Source: Paraburkholderia haematera
GTDB taxonomy: Bacteria > Pseudomonadota > Gammaproteobacteria > Burkholderiales > Burkholderiaceae
DNA: 64,000 nucleotides
Assembly: GCF_905220975.1 (NCBI RefSeq)
Contig: NZ_CAJNBK010000002.1
Coordinates: 248,001-312,000, forward strand
Direction of reading: 5' to 3'
The notes below the pieces were generated by a model, which worked only from the letters and a program-made list of their open reading frames with translations, was not told where the DNA came from and made no database searches. Positions 1-7,491 of this stretch are shown here, piece after piece; position 1 is the first letter of the stretch; every line of letters begins with the position of its first letter. A program made the position numbers and the translations under genes.

Positions 1-173
1 GATCCATCTCTTTGTCTTGTGCGATGTGTGCGCCCCGCGGTTCGGCAGGTTCGCGGGCGGTGACGTTCTGTGCTTGTTTCTGTGCTTGTGTCTGCGCCGC
101 CCCGTGGCCGGTGCGATGCCGATCCATGAGCCCGTAAGCTACAATTGCCGACGGCTTGAAAAACGGAACATCA

Positions 174-767
174 ATGAAGATTCGGATTCTCTCTATCGCC
201 TGCATGACGACCGCTGCCGCGTTGCTGGCAGCCTGCACGGCCGTCTACAAGAACTCGGATGCATGCGAGCAGTTGATGCGAAGCAAGCTGGCCGAATCGT
301 CGCCGGATACGCTGAAGATCAGCCATACGGGCGCCGGCATCGACGGTTCGCGGGTGGTCGTCGAAGGGGCGATCGAGCATCTCGTGACGGCTTCGGAGGC
401 TGCGACCGCCTCGGCTGCTTCGGCTGCTTCGGCGGCCGCTTCCGCCGCGCACGCGGCGAATGCCGCGCCCCGCGAGGCCTCGGGCGTGCGTGCGGCTTCG
501 GCGGTCTCGGTGGCTTCCGCGGCTTCGGAGGCTGCGACCGCCTCCGGCGTGACGGCCGGCGCGGCCTCGGGTGCTTCGGCAGCTTCGGCGAGCCTTGCTG
601 CGTCGGGGGCCGACGCAACCGCGCTCAAATCGGCCAAGCCGAAGAAAACCCGCACAGCGGCGGCTGCCGAGTGCACGTTCCATGGCTCGACGCTTAGCGT
701 TTTCAACTGGTTGGCACCGGCAAAGCTCGTCAAGCCGGCCGATGAAGCCGCCAAAGCCACCGAGTAG
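174..767 (+). CDS. Ala/Ser-rich lipoprotein, function unknown
   Basis: The 197-residue product has a lipoprotein signal peptide: basic start, hydrophobic core and lipobox LAAC with Cys21 as the lipidated residue. A short conserved-looking part (about residues 22-75, with three further features VYKNSDACE, LMRSKL and VVVEGAIEHL) is followed by about 70 residues made almost only of Ala, Ser, Thr and Glu, which would form a helical or disordered spacer. The C-terminal part again has mixed composition (AECTFHGSTLSVFNWL). An in-frame start at 156 exists, but the ATG at 174 opens directly with the signal peptide and is preferred. It is probably anchored in the outer membrane. I do not recognise a named family; the call as a real gene rests on the signal peptide and the terminator that follows. 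Confidence 0.75.
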   Translation: MKIRILSIACMTTAAALLAACTAVYKNSDACEQLMRSKLAESSPDTLKISHTGAGIDGSRVVVEGAIEHLVTASEAATASAASAASAAASAAHAANAAPREASGVRAASAVSVASAASEAATASGVTAGAASGASAASASLAASGADATALKSAKPKKTRTAAAAECTFHGSTLSVFNWLAPAKLVKPADEAAKATE

Positions 768-867
768 CATCTTCTGCCGCGCCTGCTGCGGCGCGGTTGG
801 CGCCCCTCAGGTACTTCATGCCGTGCTCAACGAACACGGCATGTTCCGGCTAACGCAAGACCGAATC

Positions 868-2739
868 TTAAGCCGCCCCGTTCGCGTGGCGGCTTTTGTT
901 TTGGCGCAGCAGTTCCATCACACTTTCACCGAACGCCTGCGGCCGCCCTTCGAAGCAGCGTCGCACGGCTTGCGTATCGATCAGGCGCTGCCGCAATGCG
1001 GTACGCTCGTCGTGCTGGTCGATCATGCGCACGGCTGCGGCGATGTATGCCTCGACGCTGTCTGTGGTGGTCCACGACGGCATGCCCACGCGCTCGAACA
1101 GCGCGCCGTCGATCTGCTCGAACACTTCCGGCCCGCGTTTGCAGACGCCGGGCAAGCCGAGTGTCAACGCATCGACGATACCGTTGGTATTGCCGAACGG
1201 AAACGGGCTGAGGAACAGGTCGGATTGATTGACGCGCGCCAGATAGGCGGCGTAGTCGTGAAAGTCGTGCACGACGGCGCCCGGCACCGCACGCGTGATG
1301 ACGTCGCGCAGACGGTCGAACGGCAGACCTGACGGCACGCCGGTCATGAAGTGAAACTCGACGGGTGTCGCGGCGCGTTCGCCGATCGCACGGCAGGCGT
1401 CGAGAAAACCGGGATTGAGCTTCATCGCACTGGCCGTGATAACGACCTGCAGCGTCTCGCGCCGCAGCGGAGTCTGCGCGACGATGTCCGGCAGCGCGAC
1501 AGAGGGGCGGTACGGCTGCCCGTCTTTCGGCAGCTTCATCAGCTGTTCGCTGAAGCAGGCCGGGTCGCCGACATAATCTTCTTCGACGCTGATGTAGTCG
1601 ATCCTGTCGGAATGCGTGGTGGCGGGATGGCCGAGTGCCGCGATCTGCAGCGGTGCGATGCGCAGGTTGGACATGAATACCGTCAGCACGAACATGCCGA
1701 CGCTCGGCATGTACAACACGTCCGGCTGCTCGGCCTCGGCGAAGTCGCGAATCGTCTTCAGGCACTCGCCGATGTAGTCCGGCTGCTCCAGTTCGATGAA
1801 GCGGTCGAAGACGTTCCGTCCCACTTCGTCGGCGGCGTAACCGAAGCCGAAACCCACCACCTGGAAATGTTCGCGCGCGGCTTCGAGCGTGCGCGAGTGC
1901 GTGCGGTAGATCGAATGGGCGCCGGTGAACCACTCCAGCACAACCACCATCAAGGGCTTCTTGCCACGCCGCGGTTTGCCTTTGGCAGGCACAGGCCTGG
2001 GTGCGGGCAGGTCGGTCAGGCCGAGTTGCGCGAGCTTGCGGCGTACCAGCACATTGATGTCCTGCTTGATCGCATGCCGCCGCGGCGTATCGGCATAGCT
2101 GCAGAACATATAGGCGTTGTGCAGCACGGCCGACGGCAGATCGTCGAGGTCGTCGATCTGCTGCAGCTTGCCGGGCAGCCACTCCAGCAGCGCCTCAAGC
2201 TTGAGCTGCGCGCTCGGCGAGCCCTTGAAGCTCGGCGCCAGCAAAACGAGGGCAAGACAGGCCGCGGTGGTTTTGTCGTACGCCCAGAGCGCGGCAAAGT
2301 CGAGTTCCAGTTCGGACTCGGTCGAATAGAGCACACATAGCTTCTCGATGAAGCTGTCTCCCGGCAGAAACTGTGCATCCGCCGGGCCACGGGGATTCAG
2401 GTAACGGATAACGTGGTCCGCGTTACCTGACGCGGTGGCTGAGAACAGCATGCCGATCCATTCGTGCAGCGTGAGGAGCAATCTGAAGTGCTCGTTGGGC
2501 AGCCGAAAATCCGGGTCGGCGAACAACGTGGACACCGCGCTTGTCAGGCGCGTGCAGAAACGTTGGCGTTGCTCTTCGGCAGACAAGCCGGTCATGCCCG
2601 AAGCCTGGAAGCTTGCGTCAAGTTCGCCGCGCGTATGTTGGAGCATTGCGAGTGCGGCGATGAGCTGGGCTGAAGCCCGGCCATGCTGTCGCGTATAAAC
2701 GAACTGCTCGAAGTGATCGAGCGAAAAAATGAGTTCCAT
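868..2739 (-). CDS. HMW1C-like cytoplasmic N-glycosyltransferase (GT41 family)
   Basis: The 623-residue protein has the length of Actinobacillus/Haemophilus HMW1C enzymes (about 620), which transfer glucose from UDP-glucose to Asn in N-X-S/T sequons of adhesins in the cytoplasm. Family signatures are visible in order: an all-alpha N-terminal region (about 1-240), then a GT-B fold with ALGHPATTHSDRIDY and VEEDYVG (middle), ASAMKLNPGFLDA (with the Lys that binds UDP in the family), LSPFPFGNTNGIVDALTLG and GVCKRGPEVFEQID near the C-terminus. It has no signal peptide. The ATG at 2739 starts MELIFSLDHFEQFV. The gene stands alone with no adhesin or exporter beside it, unlike the hmw loci; the nearest candidate substrate in the window is the trimeric autotransporter at 58.3-61.6 kb. 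The sugar donor and target are inferred from the family. Confidence 0.88.
   Translation of the reverse strand: MELIFSLDHFEQFVYTRQHGRASAQLIAALAMLQHTRGELDASFQASGMTGLSAEEQRQRFCTRLTSAVSTLFADPDFRLPNEHFRLLLTLHEWIGMLFSATASGNADHVIRYLNPRGPADAQFLPGDSFIEKLCVLYSTESELELDFAALWAYDKTTAACLALVLLAPSFKGSPSAQLKLEALLEWLPGKLQQIDDLDDLPSAVLHNAYMFCSYADTPRRHAIKQDINVLVRRKLAQLGLTDLPAPRPVPAKGKPRRGKKPLMVVVLEWFTGAHSIYRTHSRTLEAAREHFQVVGFGFGYAADEVGRNVFDRFIELEQPDYIGECLKTIRDFAEAEQPDVLYMPSVGMFVLTVFMSNLRIAPLQIAALGHPATTHSDRIDYISVEEDYVGDPACFSEQLMKLPKDGQPYRPSVALPDIVAQTPLRRETLQVVITASAMKLNPGFLDACRAIGERAATPVEFHFMTGVPSGLPFDRLRDVITRAVPGAVVHDFHDYAAYLARVNQSDLFLSPFPFGNTNGIVDALTLGLPGVCKRGPEVFEQIDGALFERVGMPSWTTTDSVEAYIAAAVRMIDQHDERTALRQRLIDTQAVRRCFEGRPQAFGESVMELLRQNKSRHANGAA
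870..901 (+). terminator. intrinsic terminator after the lipoprotein gene
   Basis: The stem AAGCCGCC/GGCGGCTT with a 10-nt loop is followed by TTGTTTT on the + strand. It lies inside the last codons of the opposite-strand glycosyltransferase gene, so the two convergent genes share this DNA. Confidence 0.6.
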
Positions 2740-2852
2740 CGTTTGACTATTGTTAGATATGCAGGACTAACGATATCGAGATGACGCTAGCCGGAACCGA
2801 CGATTATTGCAGTCAGGGCGTATCAAATAAGCCCGGGATGAGGATTTGGGAA

Positions 2853-2868
2853 TTTTCCGCGCGGAAAA
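2853..2868. promoter_or_regulatory. perfect 16-bp palindrome upstream of the glycosyltransferase gene
   Basis: TTTTCCGCGCGGAAAA reads the same on both strands. It lies 114 bp upstream of the glycosyltransferase start and 148 bp beyond the end of the DUF3443 gene. It has no loop and so is more likely an operator than a terminator. No cognate regulator is identified. Confidence 0.4.
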
Positions 2869-3015
2869 ATCCGATCGGCTTGTAGGATTTGTTCTGATTC
2901 GGCGCGGGAGTTCGAGCCTTGATAGGCGGGGAATGTTCAGGCGCTCGATTTAGGTGCTCAATCGAACCCGCCCAACGCCGCTGTCTGCGCAAGGCGGATT
3001 CCCGGCATCGATCAC

Positions 3016-4296
3016 TCAGAACGCGTAATACGGACCCGGGCCGGCCGAGGTTGCGCGCGACGCGATCGCCGTATAGACCCGCCGTCCAAAAAAGAACGGC
3101 AGGCCCCAGCCGAAGCTGTTGCCGGCAATCCCGGCCAGATTGTTGAACGCGTTATTCGACGATGCGAACAGCGCGCGCGAATTGCCGATCGCAAAGGACA
3201 CCGTGTTCGACGCACCATCGGTCCCCACGATCGAAGCGCTTGCCGTTTGCGTCGAGCTGGGACAGTACCAGTACCCGCATTGCGGCAGTTGACTGCTGTT
3301 GAAGAAGAGCGCGTTCGAGCCGCTGTCGAGGTAGCTCAGCGTGTATGTCTGGCCGGCGCTGCTGGTGACCACATACCCGGTGGCCTGATTCGCCTTGACC
3401 ACGCTTGCGCCGCCAAGCGTGTTATTCGCCTGGGTGCCGATGCCGAAGATCAGCGAGCCTGACACGCTGGCCGCGCCGGCGTCGGCGATTGCCGGCAGGT
3501 CGATCACCACGCCGTTGTTGTCCAGTGCGAATCGGCTGACTGGATTGGTGACCTGTTGCGCCAGCGCTTGCGCACTCGCGAGGCAGGCGCCAGTGGCGTC
3601 GCAGCTGTAATACCACCGGGGCAGAGCGGTATTGACGCAACCGCTGCCGCAGTCGGCTGAGAACAGGCCCACGCCGAGAATGCCGTTGGCGCGCAGGCTC
3701 GCGACGGTCAGCATCGACGGGCCGGAGCCGGCGCAATCGGTCGGCACGTTGGGCAGCGTGGGGTCGGCAATCAACTGGATCGGCATCGAAGCGGCCAGCT
3801 GGCCGGCCATCCGCACGTCCGCGTTGCGCACCGCCCCCCACGCATACCCGCCGCCGAATACCGCGCACTCGCCAGTCACGCCGCTGCCTGAACTCACCGC
3901 CGCGAGCGAGAGGCTGGCCGGCAGCGCGGACGCGAGAATCCGCAGGCCGTTCGAGCCGGTGTCGACCTGAATATTGTCGATCGTCGCGCAATTTCCGGTG
4001 CCGGGCTGGCAGACGGTGACGCTGGTCGTCAGCATGTTGCGCGTCAGGCCGGGCGCGGTGCTGACTGCAATCGGCTGCACGTTCGGGGTGTTCGATTGCG
4101 GCACTGGGACGGCTGTGCTGGAGACGGCGCCCCCGGACGGCGTGCCGGCGCCGGGTGAGTTCGCGGCGTTCGGGCTGCTGGCCGGGCTGGCCGCCCCTGC
4201 CTGCGATGAGGCGGTGGTGCTGCCGCTGCCGCCGCCGCAACCGGCGAGTGCCGCGCTGAGGAGGAGCAGGGCATGGAGGTGAGAGGAGGTCGTCAT
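3016..4296 (-). CDS. DUF3443 family secreted lipoprotein
   Basis: The 426-residue product starts with a lipoprotein signal (MTTSSHLHALLLLSAALAGC) and a Gly/Ser/Ala/Pro-rich linker of about 60 residues. The rest matches what I know of DUF3443, including the DTGSNGLRI segment, which resembles the DTG motif of pepsin-like aspartic proteases; whether it is catalytic is not known. Several Cys residues (TDCAGSG, SADCGSGCVN, YYSCDATGAC, QCGYWYC) fit disulfides in the envelope. The frame is open 165 bases further upstream, but the ATG at 4296 gives the signal peptide. It lies 70 bp after the DUF2844 gene; these two families are regular neighbours in Burkholderia, suggesting a joint extracytoplasmic role. 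Function is unknown. Confidence 0.85.
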   Translation of the reverse strand: MTTSSHLHALLLLSAALAGCGGGSGSTTASSQAGAASPASSPNAANSPGAGTPSGGAVSSTAVPVPQSNTPNVQPIAVSTAPGLTRNMLTTSVTVCQPGTGNCATIDNIQVDTGSNGLRILASALPASLSLAAVSSGSGVTGECAVFGGGYAWGAVRNADVRMAGQLAASMPIQLIADPTLPNVPTDCAGSGPSMLTVASLRANGILGVGLFSADCGSGCVNTALPRWYYSCDATGACLASAQALAQQVTNPVSRFALDNNGVVIDLPAIADAGAASVSGSLIFGIGTQANNTLGGASVVKANQATGYVVTSSAGQTYTLSYLDSGSNALFFNSSQLPQCGYWYCPSSTQTASASIVGTDGASNTVSFAIGNSRALFASSNNAFNNLAGIAGNSFGWGLPFFFGRRVYTAIASRATSAGPGPYYAF

Positions 4297-4366
4297 GAGT
4301 TTGTCCGCGATCGGATCGTCGAGGCGTTGTCTTGATAGCGTGCGTGCGCGCGGCGGCAGCGGAAAC

Positions 4367-4831
4367 TCAGCGGAAATCGCCTGCCGTGACGCCTGGCGGC
4401 AAGGCCGCTGGCAGCCACGCACGTCCCACGTAGCCACGCATCGGACCGCCGGATTCCACAATCACGTCCGGGCGAATCACCCGCGAGGCGTGCAGGTTGC
4501 CGTCCGGCGCAGACGCGGCGGCACCCGTGCGGTAGGAGTCGGCGTACTGTCCCAGCAGCGCGCGCAGATCCGGCATGGTCGGGCCTTGCCACGTGTAAGC
4601 GATGATCTGGCCGGTTTGGGTCGCGTACTCGTTGATGGTCGTATTGCCCGCATCGGTCAGCGTGCGTAGGCGTAAGGCGCCGTTCAACAGGGTTTGGGGC
4701 GCCGCGATCGTCGAATCCGCCTGGCTGGGCATCGTGCCGCCCAATTCGGCGCGCGCGTCGGTGCCGGCACACAGCACGGCAACCACCATGACCGAGGCGG
4801 CAAGGGCCGGTGAAAAGGAAGGATTTGGCAT
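4367..4831 (-). CDS. DUF2844 family secreted protein
   Basis: The 154-residue protein has a classical signal peptide (about residues 1-29) ending in the likely cleavage site ARA-ELGG, then a small domain with TLTDAGNTTINEY, QIIAYTWQGPTMPDL and a C-terminal GRAWLPAALP. I assign it to DUF2844 from this pattern and from the DUF3443 gene directly downstream. A TTG 63 bases further upstream would only add residues in front of the signal peptide, so the ATG at 4831 is chosen. The two genes probably form an operon read leftwards from a promoter in the 4.85-5.2 kb gap. No enzymatic motif is seen. Confidence 0.82.
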   Translation of the reverse strand: MPNPSFSPALAASVMVVAVLCAGTDARAELGGTMPSQADSTIAAPQTLLNGALRLRTLTDAGNTTINEYATQTGQIIAYTWQGPTMPDLRALLGQYADSYRTGAAASAPDGNLHASRVIRPDVIVESGGPMRGYVGRAWLPAALPPGVTAGDFR

Positions 4832-5299
4832 GGCAATCTGTCTCGTTATTGGAAAACCCGGAACGCCCAGGCTTTTTTGAGAAGTCGAATTCAAGATAAC
4901 ACTCAGGTTTCCTGATCGTTGCCAGGAGCGGGGCGCGGCGCCTCAGCTAATCTTGAAAATAGGGTGTGACGGGGTTGGGAAGTGTCTTTTAAAACAATGA
5001 TCTGACGATGAGGCGGGGCATGTCCGACAGACGTTTGGGAAGTGTTGTGAACTGTTAAATTTGCCGCTGGGATAGAGGATTGCTGTCGTGAAGCGGGGGG
5101 CCTTTCAGCAACGGGAGGCGCGCGCCGTGCGGCGATGCATGGGTAATCGAGGCCGTTCGCCGCAGCGCGTGTTTGGCTGGCGGCGCGCTGCTCAATTCAT
5201 GGGCAAACCCCGGTTTTTGCACATGTCTCCCCGGGATCGGTAAAATGTTGGGTTGATCCACGGAAACTTGCCGTGGCGTAGCGGAAGGATTCCCCGAAC
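4832..5299. other. intergenic region between divergent DUF2844 and bamC
   Basis: This 468-bp stretch carries promoters for the leftward DUF2844/DUF3443 pair and for bamC. Only the bamC promoter (5217-5246) is clear. I see no convincing small gene in it. Confidence 0.5.
5217..5246 (+). promoter_or_regulatory. sigma-70 type promoter of bamC
   Basis: TTGCAC and TAAAAT are separated by 18 bp. The predicted transcript starts near 5253, giving a leader of about 45 nt that includes the GGAAGGA ribosome-binding site in front of the ATG at 5300. Confidence 0.55.
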
Positions 5300-6532
5300 A
5301 TGACTGATCTTCGTCTTACCAAGCGGTTTGCAGTAATGCTGATGGCAGGCGGTCTGGTCGCCGGCTGCGGCACCTCGTCGCCGACCAAAATCGACTACAA
5401 AAGCGACTCGAAATCGAAGCAGGTGTCACTTGCTGTACCGCCGAACATGATCGATGAGACGGCCGATCAGCGTTCGTTGCCCCCGCAAGGCGGCGAAACC
5501 TCGCTGTCCACGCTCAAGCAGGTCCAGGCTCAGGCACCGGCTGCCAACACCCTGACGGTGGTGCCGCCGGTGAACGGCATGCATATCCAGCGCGACGGTA
5601 CGGAAAGCTGGCTCGTGATCGACAATAAGGCGCCCGACCAGGCCTGGGCGCAGGTTCGCCGCTTCTGGCAGGAGCAGGGTTTCCTGCTGGTAGTCGACCA
5701 GCGCGACAAGGGCGTGATGGAAACCGACTGGAATGAAACGCACGCACAGATTAACGACGGCCTGATTCGCGACACGCTGTCCAAGGCAATGGGCAACAGC
5801 TACGTGAGCTCGGAGCGCAACAAGTACCGCACGCGTCTCGAAGCGGCGCCGAACGGCGGTACCTATGTGTTCATCAGCCAGAAGGGCCTGCGTGAGGCCA
5901 TCACCGGTACGAACAACGATTCGACCAAGTGGGAAGCCAAGCCGAACGATCCGGGCCTTGAACAGGAATATCTGAAGCGGTTGATGGCAGCGCTGGCGCT
6001 GGCCGATTCACGCACGAAGTCGGGCGATACGCAAAGCGCCGGGCTTTCACCGGCGGGTGCGCAAACGGCGCCGAACGCGGCTACGGCGGGTACGAAGTCG
6101 GCGGCTGCGGCCACGGCGGCGCAAAATGTCGCGCTGTCGGCGCAATCGCCGATGCCGGATGACTCGGCGAACAACACGTCGGCGCAGTTCTCGTCCACCG
6201 AACTGACGCTTGGCGAGCCGTATGACCGTGCGTGGCTGCGTGTGGGCCTCGCGCTCGACCGCAGCAACTTCACCGTTGACGATCGCGACGCGAGCCGTGG
6301 TTTGTACTTCGTCCGCTATGTCGATCCGAAGGATCTGACCTCGGTTGAACAGGGCTTCTGGAGCCAGGTGTTCCACGGCAAGAAGGAAAAGGTCGCCAAG
6401 CAGTATCTCGTGAACGTCCGCGCGGTGACGCCTGACCAGACCCGTGTGGCGGTGGTCGACGACAAGGGCGCGATCGATCAGAGCCCGCAGGCCAAGCAGA
6501 TCATGAGCCTGATGGTCGACCAGTTGCACTGA
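5300..6532 (+). CDS. bamC: BamC, outer-membrane assembly lipoprotein
   Basis: The 410-residue lipoprotein (lipobox VAGC, Cys25) belongs to the BAM complex that folds beta-barrel proteins into the outer membrane. After the signal comes the extended N-terminal segment (SPTKIDYKSDSK, VPPNMID), which in E. coli BamC binds BamD. Then come two helix-grip domains: about 90-230 (WLVIDNKAPDQAWAQVRRFWQEQGF, GVMETDWNE, TYVFISQKG) and about 295-405 (DRAWLRVGLALDRSNFTVDDRDASRGLYFVRYVD). They are joined by an Ala/Ser-rich linker of about 50 residues, longer than in E. coli. A sigma-70 promoter and a strong terminator bracket it as a single-gene unit; dapA, the usual upstream partner in many proteobacteria, is not adjacent here. 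Confidence 0.95.
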   Translation: MTDLRLTKRFAVMLMAGGLVAGCGTSSPTKIDYKSDSKSKQVSLAVPPNMIDETADQRSLPPQGGETSLSTLKQVQAQAPAANTLTVVPPVNGMHIQRDGTESWLVIDNKAPDQAWAQVRRFWQEQGFLLVVDQRDKGVMETDWNETHAQINDGLIRDTLSKAMGNSYVSSERNKYRTRLEAAPNGGTYVFISQKGLREAITGTNNDSTKWEAKPNDPGLEQEYLKRLMAALALADSRTKSGDTQSAGLSPAGAQTAPNAATAGTKSAAAATAAQNVALSAQSPMPDDSANNTSAQFSSTELTLGEPYDRAWLRVGLALDRSNFTVDDRDASRGLYFVRYVDPKDLTSVEQGFWSQVFHGKKEKVAKQYLVNVRAVTPDQTRVAVVDDKGAIDQSPQAKQIMSLMVDQLH

Positions 6533-6568
6533 ACGAAGGTGTAGCAAGCAGCGAATGCTGTCTGAAAA

Positions 6569-6600
6569 CCCGCCCGGCATGCAGCCGGGCGGGTTTTTTT
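6569..6600 (+). terminator. intrinsic terminator of bamC
   Basis: A perfect 10-bp stem CCCGCCCGGC/GCCGGGCGGG with loop ATGCA is followed by a run of T. Confidence 0.92.
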
Positions 6601-6715
6601 ACGCCCGCGTTTCGTCCTTCGTGCCGCGAGCCGTTTGACCGTCGCCATGGTGCGCACGTGTTTTGCTTTCCGTCTGAAACACCGGTATGAACCGGCGCTC
6701 AACGGGGAGATGGCT

Positions 6716-6871
6716 ATGTTCGATGTGATTCCTTACTGGATGTGGGCGGCGAGCCTGCTGGTCCTGGCGCTCGTCTGCGGCGCAGCCCTGGAGCCGCGCA
6801 AAACGCGGCGGCCAATGGGTCTGCGGGTCAGGCATACGGCTTCGCAACGCACGAAATGGCCGGTGCCCTGA
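6716..6871 (+). CDS. possible 51-residue single-pass membrane protein
   Basis: An ATG preceded by ACGGGGAGA at a spacing of about 6 bases opens MFDVIPYWMWAASLLVLALVCGA..., one transmembrane helix (about residues 8-26) followed by a basic, Arg/Lys-rich tail (EPRKTRRPMGLRVRH). The frame continues upstream to 6635, but the ribosome-binding site favours 6716. There is no recognised family. The gene lies between the bamC terminator and a sigma-54 enhancer region. Evidence is limited to the start signal and the hydrophobic segment. Confidence 0.4.
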   Translation: MFDVIPYWMWAASLLVLALVCGAALEPRKTRRPMGLRVRHTASQRTKWPVP

Positions 6872-6931
6872 TGTCAGACTCGCTTCAAACGCATGAAGCG
6901 CGACTGCGCGGCCGCCGCTTTGCGGCCGCAT

Positions 6932-6960
6932 GTAACGTGACGTTACCCCGGTGACGTAAC
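6932..6960 (+). promoter_or_regulatory. putative enhancer (UAS) for a sigma-54 activator
   Basis: The perfect palindrome GTAACGTgACGTTAC (6932-6946) is followed by GTGACGTAAC (6951-6960). This makes two direct copies of GTGACGT(T/A)AC 14 bp apart and also GTTAC-N9-GTAAC. The centre lies about 118 bp upstream of the -24 element, the usual enhancer distance. The half-sites resemble the GTTAC/GTAAC halves I recall for the activator CbrB, but with a different spacing, so the activator is not identified. Confidence 0.6.
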
Positions 6961-7020
6961 TCGCAAAACCCCCTCCGCCAATCCTGCCAATACCCTTTCG
7001 TGTCAAAAAACGGCAATAAA

Positions 7021-7033
7021 AATCAATAGCTTG
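7021..7033 (+). promoter_or_regulatory. IHF binding site between enhancer and sigma-54 promoter
   Basis: AATCAATAGCTTG matches the IHF consensus WATCAANNNNTTR at every defined position. It sits in a locally AT-rich stretch midway between the enhancer and the -24 element, where IHF usually bends DNA at such promoters. Confidence 0.65.
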
Positions 7034-7061
7034 CGAACAATTTCTCGTGAAATTGTATAAC

Positions 7062-7076
7062 TGGCACGCAAGCTGC
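7062..7076 (+). promoter_or_regulatory. sigma-54 (-24/-12) promoter
   Basis: TGGCACGcaagCTGC agrees with the RpoN consensus TGGCAC-N5-TTGC except for C in place of the first T of TTGC; the GG and GC doublets are exactly 12 bases apart. An inverted repeat, ACAATTTC-tcgt-GAAATTGT (7037-7056), lies just upstream. The predicted transcript start is 7088 or 7089. Confidence 0.75.
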
Positions 7077-7087
7077 TTTTAAAGACT

Positions 7088-7293
7088 CATGGGGCCGGAT
7101 TCGTAACATCCGACGTGAGCTTGCGGCGAGTTTCAAATCGGCGATTCCCAGACCCTTTCTGCACCGGCGAACGAACCGGTGCTTAGCCCGATGATGGCCG
7201 GCGCGCGTGGCGCGCGGCCTCGGTGGCCCCGTCGCCTATCCTCGTAGGGCGACGGTTTCGCCCGCACTCCAACGGAGTGCGGGCTATTTTTTT
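7088..7293 (+). ncRNA. putative sigma-54-dependent structured small RNA
   Basis: Between the predicted sigma-54 start and an intrinsic terminator there is about 205 nt without a plausible reading frame but with successive hairpins. These are CGGAT/ATCCG (7096-7112), GCACCGG/CCGGTGC (7161-7182), GGCCgGCGCGC/GCGCGCGGCC with a GTG loop (7196-7219), GTCGCCTA/TAgGGCGAC (7231-7253) and the terminator stem CCCGCACTCC/GGAGTGCGGG (7261-7283). The loops are short and the stems GC-rich. The opposite-strand DMT gene ends 200 bp further on, so this is not the leader of a downstream gene. I do not recognise it as a known RNA family; CrcZ/NrsZ-type RNAs are also RpoN-dependent, but no A-rich CrcZ-like motifs are present. 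Confidence 0.65.
7261..7293 (+). terminator. intrinsic terminator of the putative small RNA
   Basis: A perfect 10-bp stem with loop AAC is followed by CTATTTTTTT. Confidence 0.88.
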
Positions 7294-7491
7294 GGGTGGT
7301 CGGAATGGGTTGTCAAGCGGGTTGTCGAGACCCGGACGCGGCCAGCGGTGCCGGACAGGAAAACGGCGACGCTGAAGGAAGCGTCGCGCGAAACGGCCTA
7401 CAGGGTGGCTTACGAAGCGGCGTACCGGTGCCGGCGCAACGCTCGTCAGGGCGAGAACCCGATTGGCCGAACGTAACGGGTGAGGCGGTTC

